9,343 nt of DNA from Victivallales bacterium. GTDB lineage: Bacteria > Verrucomicrobiota > Lentisphaeria > Victivallales > SZUA-371. This document shows, piece by piece, positions 1 to 5,767 of this stretch. The stretch covers positions 1 to 9,343 of the forward strand of contig JAQUZV010000065.1 of NCBI GenBank assembly GCA_028691155.1, written 5' to 3'. Made by a program: the position numbers and the translations under genes. Numbering within the stretch: position 1 is the first letter of the stretch; each line of letters starts with the position of its first letter. Below the pieces are notes generated by a model, which was not told where the DNA came from, made no database searches, and saw nothing but the letters and a program-made list of their open reading frames with translations.

Positions 1-1029
1 GTCGACGGCTTATGTCCGGAACACCGCGTCGCTCCAATTGCGATTGCGGAGAGGAATTGCTTTTTCCGGCTGTCGAAATACCAGGTCCGGTTGGAACAAC
101 TGATTGCGGATGATGTTATCGCGATCCGGCCGGAACGCTGCAAAAATGAAGTGTTGGCGTTTATTCGGGGCGGATTGCACGATATCAGTGTGTCCCGGGC
201 GGCCGATCGCGTCGCCAATTGGGGCATCCCGGTTCCGGACCACCCCGACCAGATTATCTATGTCTGGATCGACGCATTGATCAATTATCTTAGTGGATTG
301 GGTTACGACGATTCGGAAAACTACTGCAAATATTGGAACCGCGACACCCTGAAGATCCATGTGATTGGAAAAAACGTCTGGAAATTTCACGCCATCTATT
401 GGCCGGCGCTGTTGCTTGCGGCGGGATTGCCGCTGCCGGATCGGATTTTCGTTCATGGTTTTCTTACCGTCAACGGGCGGAAAATCGGTAAATCGCTGGG
501 CAACGGCATCGATCCGGCCGCGGTTATTCACGATTGCGGGGCCGAAGCGGTGCGTTATTACCTGTTGGAGACGATTCCGCCGTTCAACGACTGCGATTTT
601 TCGGTGGAAAATCTCGTTGCGGTGTATAATTCCCATCTGGCCAACGGGATTGGAAATCTTTGCCGCCGGGTGAGGGTACTGGGTGAAAAATGTCGGTATC
701 ATCATCCTGCGGCGGCGGTGCCGCGCGACAATTTCTCGTCGTATGCCGACAACGTGGAACGTTTCCGTTTCAATGTCGCGTTGGATCGGATTCGGGACGA
801 AGTTGCGGTTATCAACCAGGAAATCGATCGGGCGAAACCGTGGAAGTTGCTGAAAAACGAAGCAACGGTTCCATTGCACCAACTGTTATTCGGCTGGTAT
901 GATCGTCTCGGTCAAATCGCCGAACAACTGGCGCCATTTCTGCCGGATTGTGCGGCCCGAATTGAGGATCAGCTTTGCCATTCGGCGGAAACGCCGACAA
1001 CACAGTTGTTTCCGCGTCTCAGGTTATAG
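1..1029 (+). CDS. metG: Methionyl-tRNA synthetase, C-terminal part (5' end outside window)
   Basis: Class I aminoacyl-tRNA synthetase that charges tRNA-Met with methionine in the cytosol. The frame is open from base 1, so the N-terminal Rossmann half (HIGH motif) lies upstream; 342 residues are visible. Numbering from base 1, they start with what looks like the end of the zinc knuckle (CPEH, residues 5-8), then the conserved FFRLSKYQ (21-28), VWIDALINYLSGLGY (from residue 88), FHAIYWPALLLAAGLPLP (from residue 129) and the ATP-binding KMSKS loop as KIGKSLGN (161-168). The anticodon-binding helical domain follows, with AKPW ending at W281. The protein ends in LFPRLRL, so it is the short form without the C-terminal tRNA-binding (Trbp111-like) domain. 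A TTG at 91 is internal and not a start. The gene converges on the minus-strand operon. The only oddity is Gly for the usual Ser in the KMSKS loop. Identity is near certain. Confidence 0.95.
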   Translation, partial: VDGLCPEHRVAPIAIAERNCFFRLSKYQVRLEQLIADDVIAIRPERCKNEVLAFIRGGLHDISVSRAADRVANWGIPVPDHPDQIIYVWIDALINYLSGLGYDDSENYCKYWNRDTLKIHVIGKNVWKFHAIYWPALLLAAGLPLPDRIFVHGFLTVNGRKIGKSLGNGIDPAAVIHDCGAEAVRYYLLETIPPFNDCDFSVENLVAVYNSHLANGIGNLCRRVRVLGEKCRYHHPAAAVPRDNFSSYADNVERFRFNVALDRIRDEVAVINQEIDRAKPWKLLKNEATVPLHQLLFGWYDRLGQIAEQLAPFLPDCAARIEDQLCHSAETPTTQLFPRLRL

Positions 1030-1063
1030 TCCTTTGCCACGCCGGTGAATAGTTCCAGTTCTC

Positions 1064-1071
1064 GGGAGAGG
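1064..1071 (+). promoter_or_regulatory. Ribosome binding site for the small ORF
   Basis: GGGAGAGG lies 6 bases before the ATG at 1078, a good Shine-Dalgarno match and spacing. It is the main reason to take the small ORF seriously and favours the ATG at 1078 over a GTG at 1071 in another frame. No promoter is evident in the short gap after the MetRS stop, so read-through from that gene is the likely source of transcription. Confidence 0.4.
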
Positions 1072-1077
1072 TGAAAG

Positions 1078-1350
1078 ATGATGGATTCCGATTTGAACTC
1101 CATTTTTCAGTCGGCCATGCAACGACCTGCTGTACGCCGGAAAACCTTTTCTTTCGATCCGGAAACAGACGCTCTTCCAATTGTGTGCCATTTTCCGGAC
1201 ATTATCCGCTGGTTCTATTCCCGGTTCCGTGGCGGTTGCCGGCGCGAAATCGAACGGGTAATGAAGCTGTTCGCCACCCGATATCGATTTCGTTGCCGAC
1301 TAGTCGATGCGCAGACGCGAAAAGTAAATTTTCAGGCTTGCCACGATTAA
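1078..1350 (+). CDS. Possible small protein of unknown function
   Basis: This 90-residue ORF begins ATG ATG, 48 bases after the MetRS stop. I do not recognise it. It is basic and rich in Arg and aromatic residues (HFPDIIRWFYSRF near residues 38-50, then a likely amphipathic helix, REIERVMKLFATRYRF). It has no convincing signal peptide or membrane segment. Its last 51 bases overlap, tail to tail, the end of the minus-strand permease gene. For it: the good ribosome binding site and an otherwise empty 270-base gap. Against it: short length, no recognised family and the overlap. It could be a lineage-specific gene, a decayed gene or a chance ORF. I see no convincing terminator between the two convergent units. 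Confidence 0.33.
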   Translation: MMDSDLNSIFQSAMQRPAVRRKTFSFDPETDALPIVCHFPDIIRWFYSRFRGGCRREIERVMKLFATRYRFRCRLVDAQTRKVNFQACHD

Positions 1351-4035
1351 TACGATCCCGACGGCAACCAGTGAGGTCCAGCCGATTAGTAATACGAAAA
1401 CATTGATATTCGAAACCAGTGCGAGTATGCCGAGGATGACCAGCGAAATGATTGCGGATAGGCCATAAATCCACAAGTTTTCAATACAGTACAAACGGAA
1501 CAACGTGCGGTTGGTAAATCCGGTCTCGCTCATGAATTTTATCTCATTGTGCCGGGCATGGAGATTTCGGAACATCATGATCAGCAGCGAACCGATTCCC
1601 AAAATAAAGCCGAGAACGCCAAGTTGCAGGAAGATGGCCAGATAGCGGTTCTGCACGCTTTCGGCTTGGGCCATGAACGCGTCGACGCTGGACAGGTTGA
1701 GTCCGTAAGGTTCGAGATAGCGGCGGTATTCTGCGGCGCTGCGGTTATCTTTTATCAGGAAGAACCGGGCGCCCTCAATATTGGGGAATAAGGCTTCGAA
1801 CGTCGCCTTGCCGACAAGAATCCCGTCCTGGAAGACGGATGCTTTCATGGTGCGTTCAAGGGTTATGGCGCCATTGGGATATTTTATGACGTCGCCAAGT
1901 TTTTTCTTCATGATCCATTGCAAAGAGCCGGCATCCGCCGCCGCGGAGAATTTCTTCAGAAAATTTGACTTGCCGGTCAGCTTTTGCAGCTCGCAGCCGT
2001 ACACGGTGGGTTCTGAGGCCCGGAGCAGATTGGAACAGCTCGCGCTGTCCGCCTGATAGACTCTGACGGGAAGACCGCCGGGGGGAAAAGGATGGTCGAA
2101 CGATGGCACCACGGGCAGGGCGGTCCGGGCGATATATTCATAGGAGAAACCGTCCTCGCCGCGCAGCTTGATGCCAAAAGCCCCGACGCCAAGCGTTCCG
2201 ATCATGCCCAGAACAAGCAGGATAACACACAGTCGGTATTGTTTGAAGCGACGGAAGAACGATAGGCTTCCCAAAGCGCACAGGGTATGAATCGGACGGG
2301 AGGCCGCAAGATAAAAGTGCGATTTGCTTATTGGTCGGCGTAATGCCAAAACAAGCAGGATAAATGCACTGAAGAACGTTGCGGTAAACGCAAGGCCGAA
2401 TGATTCGGACGAGGCATGAAAATTCAGCCGGTCCATCATGACAATGCCGTTCCAGACATGCTCGAGTAACACGAGTTGCAGGCGGCATAAAAATACGCCG
2501 AACACCAATCCCAGGAGAATACCGGGAAGTAACACCAACAATATCTCGACCAGCAGAAAACAGCGTATTTTCCTTTCACCGGCGACGAACTCCGCATAGA
2601 TCATCCTTTCTTCCGTCCGGTCCAGCAAATGGAGTTGCAACAGCATCCAGAGAATCAGCAGGGCGGAAATAATAATAAAAAGACTCAAGCCCAGAAAGAG
2701 AGGGGCGAACTGTATTCCGTTCCGGATGTTTTCCTTCATGATCGCCGCAATCGGAATACACTGAAACAGGACCGGATCATCGCGCAGGGCCGCGATGATC
2801 CGGTCCTTTATATTTGCCGTGTCGCCGTCTTTACCGAAGATCAATAAGGTGCACTGTCCGGGCGCGAATATCTGCCGGGCCTGATGGAAGTTGAGATACA
2901 CTTTCGGCTTGCTCTTATATTGGTGCCAATAGGCCTCGTCGTCTTTCGAAATGCGTTGCCGGTCGATTGGTATTCCGGCCTTCCAGCGTGAACAGCTGTC
3001 GACCGTGGTCAGTCCGGGAATATCCGGTGACAGGACACTGGATATAATGGCGTCGGATGTCGTGGTTACGTTGGGGAAGACATGAGTCTCTCGTGATATC
3101 TTCCGATAGCCGTCAGTTGTGAAACAGGTCAGAGAAACCGGGGCGTGAAAATGTTTCTTTACGGTGGAGCTCACCATGATGCTGTTTTCCTTTACCGGAA
3201 AAATGTTCCCGGAAAAAGCTCCGACGAAAAAATAACTCATCCTGTTCTTTGCGTCGGACAACGAGTCGGCCAGAAATATCAGCCCTTGGGCCGCCTGCGG
3301 ACAGGCCTCCACCACTTTTGACGGTAAAAAGTATGATCTGCTTTTCAGAATCGGATGTTTCCGCCAGGAAGAAAATTCCAGCCGCGAAAGTTCCCAGATG
3401 GTAGCGGACGTTATCTTTGCCCTTGTCGACTCTTTTCCCTCATGCGACCATATTTCATTGACTGCTCCCGGGTCCAGTGCCAAAGACCGGGACAGACAGG
3501 CATGGTTTACAAAAAGATTATAGGGGCGCAACTGCGGATTTTCAAAATTAACATCGGCCTGTTTATCTTGATAAATGCCTTTGTAAACCAATCGGATCAA
3601 CCGGAGTTGAGGCGGAAGCCCCATGAGTTCTTCACTTTTGATCTCACTCATGGTTTGGACTCGAACCGAAAAGTTATCGCCGACTTTAAGTTTCAGGACA
3701 TCGGCCAGGGCACTGTTACAGTAAGCGTCGCGTCCCTCGATCGAACGGTTCCGGGGCCAGGCGTAGATGTCGGTCCGGGTCCCCGTCGATGCAAAACCGG
3801 GAATATGCAGTACGCCATTGCGTTCATTCGCCTTTACCGGCCGGGAAAAGCGGACAAGGGTTTTAACGCCGGACATATCCTTATTCAAATTATCGTTCAG
3901 CGTTCCGCGTACGCTTTCGCCGATGAGCAGCGCGCTGGTGAGAACCGCGCCGATCAGGCAGGTCGCCGCGCTCAAAGCCGCGAACGGCTTGAGATACCAC
4001 TTTACATCCCGCTTGAATAAGCGAAAAAAATTCAT
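1300..4035 (-). CDS. ABC transporter permease with two FtsX domains (MacB/LolC/YbbP type)
   Basis: Inner-membrane permease of the mechanotransmission (type VII) ABC family, 911 residues. Eight likely membrane segments are visible: about 17-38, 444-467, 492-515, 545-566, 599-622, 798-822, 852-874 and 878-902. They form two units of one helix, a large extracytoplasmic domain (39-443, then 623-797) and three helices. FtsX-type cytoplasmic coupling stretches follow helices 2 and 6 (LHLLDRTEERMIYAEFVAGERK, from 468 on; LHARHNEIKFMSETGF, 825-840). Because the four-helix unit is repeated, one chain may do the work of a permease dimer. The start ATG overlaps the stop of the ATPase gene in an ATGA, with GGAG 8 bases upstream, so the ATPase is the obvious partner. 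It is the last gene of the operon. Substrate is unknown; the family moves lipoproteins or hydrophobic compounds or transmits force to periplasmic partners. A perfect 17-bp inverted repeat lies in the coding region (residues about 410-424), just before helix 2. Confidence 0.9.
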   Translation of the reverse strand: MNFFRLFKRDVKWYLKPFAALSAATCLIGAVLTSALLIGESVRGTLNDNLNKDMSGVKTLVRFSRPVKANERNGVLHIPGFASTGTRTDIYAWPRNRSIEGRDAYCNSALADVLKLKVGDNFSVRVQTMSEIKSEELMGLPPQLRLIRLVYKGIYQDKQADVNFENPQLRPYNLFVNHACLSRSLALDPGAVNEIWSHEGKESTRAKITSATIWELSRLEFSSWRKHPILKSRSYFLPSKVVEACPQAAQGLIFLADSLSDAKNRMSYFFVGAFSGNIFPVKENSIMVSSTVKKHFHAPVSLTCFTTDGYRKISRETHVFPNVTTTSDAIISSVLSPDIPGLTTVDSCSRWKAGIPIDRQRISKDDEAYWHQYKSKPKVYLNFHQARQIFAPGQCTLLIFGKDGDTANIKDRIIAALRDDPVLFQCIPIAAIMKENIRNGIQFAPLFLGLSLFIIISALLILWMLLQLHLLDRTEERMIYAEFVAGERKIRCFLLVEILLVLLPGILLGLVFGVFLCRLQLVLLEHVWNGIVMMDRLNFHASSESFGLAFTATFFSAFILLVLALRRPISKSHFYLAASRPIHTLCALGSLSFFRRFKQYRLCVILLVLGMIGTLGVGAFGIKLRGEDGFSYEYIARTALPVVPSFDHPFPPGGLPVRVYQADSASCSNLLRASEPTVYGCELQKLTGKSNFLKKFSAAADAGSLQWIMKKKLGDVIKYPNGAITLERTMKASVFQDGILVGKATFEALFPNIEGARFFLIKDNRSAAEYRRYLEPYGLNLSSVDAFMAQAESVQNRYLAIFLQLGVLGFILGIGSLLIMMFRNLHARHNEIKFMSETGFTNRTLFRLYCIENLWIYGLSAIISLVILGILALVSNINVFVLLIGWTSLVAVGIVLIVASLKIYFSRLRID
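2768..2807. repeat. Perfect 17-bp inverted repeat with 6-nt loop, inside the permease gene
   Basis: The left arm AGGACCGGATCATCGCG (2768-2784) and right arm CGCGATGATCCGGTCCT (2791-2807) are exact reverse complements around the loop CAGGGC. On the + strand the hairpin is followed by a T-rich run (TTTATATTT, from 2807), like a terminator for antisense transcription. On the operon mRNA it forms a strong hairpin within the codons for residues about 410-424 of the permease. A perfect stem this long is not expected by chance in 9 kb. The encoded peptide reads as an ordinary helix, so it is not an obvious insertion. Confidence 0.9.
3503..3590. repeat. 11-bp inverted repeat with 66-nt spacer, inside the permease gene
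   Basis: TGGTTTACAAA (3503-3513) is matched by its exact reverse complement TTTGTAAACCA (3580-3590). A smaller hairpin (TTTAT-CTTG-ATAAA) lies in the spacer. Both arms are coding sequence of the permease's first extracytoplasmic domain. The arms are A/T-rich and the spacing is wide, so chance is a fair explanation and no role is claimed. Confidence 0.4.
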
Positions 4036-4688
4036 CGGACGGTCTCCGTATCCAGGCGGACTACTTCCGGAAAGTATTCCAGCGTCATCGGATTATGGGT
4101 GGCAATGATGATGGTGATGGATCTGGTTCGGTTAAGGTCGCGTATTGCTGCCAGTAACGCATGGCTCCGAAGCGGTTCCAGAGCGGAGGTCGGTTCGTCG
4201 AGCAGTAGCAGTTGGGGGGTCAGAATCAGGGCGCGCGCCCATGCGGCCCGCTGGCGTTCTCCGCCGGAAAGCTGGTGGGGAAAAAAATCGATACGTTTTT
4301 CCAGTCCCAGTTCCGTCAGTAACGAACGTCCCTGTTCGGTTAAATCCTTTTTGGTCCCCAGCGTCGGCAGGAGTACGTTTTCCAGTACGGTCAGTTGCGG
4401 CAACATGACCGCGCTCTGGTCGGCAAAGCCGATGTTCCGGCACCGGAAATTCCGTCGGGTATTCTCATCGCATTCATAGAGGGAGAAAGCGTCGAAAAGC
4501 ACTGCTCCGGTATCCGGAGTTTCCAGACCGTCGATGATACGCAGCAGGGTTGTTTTCCCGCAGCCGGATGGCCCCATTATCACCCGGGCGGCTCCCGACG
4601 GTATCGTCAGATCGAGGCCGGAGTAGAGGGTTATCTTTTCATCGGCCTGGAAAAACGTTTTCGATATATTTTTCAGTACCAGATTCAT
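4032..4688 (-). CDS. ABC transporter ATP-binding protein, LolD/MacB family
   Basis: Cytosolic ATPase subunit of an ABC system, 218 residues, the usual length for a LolD/FtsE-like single domain. All motifs are present: Walker A GPSGCGKT (39-46), Q-loop Gln91, signature LSGGERQR (140-147), Walker B LLLLDE (160-165) and the switch His198 in ATHN. The D-loop reads SALE (168-171) where SALD is usual, a conservative change. The start ATG overlaps the stop of the propeller gene upstream (ATGA, 4685-4688), with GAGGTG 5 bases before it. Its own stop overlaps the permease start in the same way (4032-4035). This placement makes it the energy-providing partner of the double-FtsX permease. The family is clear; the transported substrate or the process driven is not. 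Confidence 0.96.
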   Translation of the reverse strand: MNLVLKNISKTFFQADEKITLYSGLDLTIPSGAARVIMGPSGCGKTTLLRIIDGLETPDTGAVLFDAFSLYECDENTRRNFRCRNIGFADQSAVMLPQLTVLENVLLPTLGTKKDLTEQGRSLLTELGLEKRIDFFPHQLSGGERQRAAWARALILTPQLLLLDEPTSALEPLRSHALLAAIRDLNRTRSITIIIATHNPMTLEYFPEVVRLDTETVR

Positions 4689-5767
4689 GGCGACACCTCG
4701 TAGAAGTATAGACCGCCGCTTTCATCCGCAACAACCAATGTCTTGCCGCATAAACGGCAACTTTGACGACAGTCGGTTTGAAAATCTTTCAACAGCTTTC
4801 GGGACCACTTTTGATTACTGTTTTCATATTGATAAAGTTTTCCGCGCGTTGAAACCGCATAGAAACACCGGCCGGTTCCCGCCGCAAGCGGAGTCATTGG
4901 TTCTTGCGATTCGAGCGTCGATTGCAGTTTGCCGTCGGCGCGGGAATGCACGGTCAGTCTGCCGTTCGAGTCGGTGAGGAATATCCGGTTGCCGTCGACA
5001 TAAGGTGCCGATACATATGACCCGAAAAGTTTTGCGTGGTACAGCACGGCAAACGGTTCGGTTCGAACTGCGGCGATGCCGTTGTCATGGGTAACGGCAT
5101 AGAGAATGTCATCGGACATGACCGGACGCGAAGGAATCGGGGATTCCAGGTCGATCTGTCCCGTTACCCGGCCGGAAGACAATGCCGCTTTTCGCAAAAT
5201 GCCGTCGCAACTGCCGAAATAAACCATATGGTCGGACGCCGAGTATACCGGCGCATCGTTGATGTAGCTGCCGCATTCTATTTTATACCGTAACTTGCCG
5301 TCGGGCTCGAAAGCATAGAGGTACTGGTCATAAGAGCCGACAATTATCAATCCGTTGCACCAGCGCGCGGAAGCAACGATTTTGTTGCCGGTTTTATATT
5401 TCCATTTCAGACCTTTCTTCAGGTCGTAAGCATAAAAGAAACCGTCGTCGTCACCGACATAACATACGCCGTCTTTCACCAGGACGGCGGCCAGGATCTG
5501 ACTCTTGGCAAGGGGGATTATTCGAGGGGAGGAATCGGCTTTGAGGGCTGGAAAGATGCGCAGTTCGCCGTGGTCGTTACCGGCAATAATGCCACCGGAA
5601 AAATACGTTATTCGGCCCAGCGCCGAGGTGTCGAGCTGGATGGTGCCGCAACGCGGTTCCGCGGTATTCAGCCGGCGGTTTTCGACCGGTTTTTTCACCC
5701 ATGCAAACAGTGCGATAAACGTTATCCCAAGCAGCGCGGTGATGATGATGAATGCTTTTCGTATCAT
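4685..5767 (-). CDS. Membrane-anchored PQQ-like (BamB-like) eight-blade beta-propeller protein
   Basis: A 360-residue protein with one hydrophobic N-terminal segment (about 5-23) and no lipobox, followed by a propeller. Blade strands recur about every 40 residues, near 60, 101, 140, 181, 221, 261, 301 and 343 (for example VCYVGDDDGFFYAYDLKKG and LIIVGSYDQYLYAFEPDGK), giving eight blades as in BamB and PQQ-enzyme folds. I see no sign of a quinoprotein dehydrogenase active site, so a binding or scaffold role is more likely. The ATG at 5767 is chosen because it sits in an ATGA overlap with the upstream stop and has AAGGAAAGG just before it; an in-frame ATG at 5848 would run 85 bases into the previous gene. 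It has nine cysteines, including C333, C337 and C340 in the last blade. Charges flank the anchor on both sides, so its orientation is uncertain; periplasmic is the family norm. Confidence 0.9.
   Translation of the reverse strand: MIRKAFIIITALLGITFIALFAWVKKPVENRRLNTAEPRCGTIQLDTSALGRITYFSGGIIAGNDHGELRIFPALKADSSPRIIPLAKSQILAAVLVKDGVCYVGDDDGFFYAYDLKKGLKWKYKTGNKIVASARWCNGLIIVGSYDQYLYAFEPDGKLRYKIECGSYINDAPVYSASDHMVYFGSCDGILRKAALSSGRVTGQIDLESPIPSRPVMSDDILYAVTHDNGIAAVRTEPFAVLYHAKLFGSYVSAPYVDGNRIFLTDSNGRLTVHSRADGKLQSTLESQEPMTPLAAGTGRCFYAVSTRGKLYQYENSNQKWSRKLLKDFQTDCRQSCRLCGKTLVVADESGGLYFYEVSP

Noticed and set aside
10..882. Long open frame (290 residues) on the minus strand opposite MetRS
   Set aside because: It lies antisense to a certain gene, has an Arg-rich sequence resembling no family, and is a codon-use shadow.
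1137..1198. CCGGAAAA/TTTTCCGG inverted repeat
   Set aside because: Arms are 46 nt apart and made of very common local words; no terminator or operator features.
1251..1273. CGAAC/GTTCG inverted repeat as a terminator between the convergent genes
   Set aside because: Only 5 bp with a 13-nt loop and no T-run on either side.
3355..4020. 221-residue open frame on the + strand opposite the permease
   Set aside because: Antisense shadow of a clear membrane-protein gene; no recognisable domain and no supporting start signal.
4229..4240. 12-bp palindrome GGGCGCGCGCCC in the ATPase gene
   Set aside because: It encodes the conserved Ala-Arg-Ala stretch after the ABC signature; best explained by codon choice.
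4685..5767. PQQ-dependent dehydrogenase
   Set aside because: It has only propeller repeats, is much shorter than quinoprotein dehydrogenases, and shows no sign of their active-site motifs.
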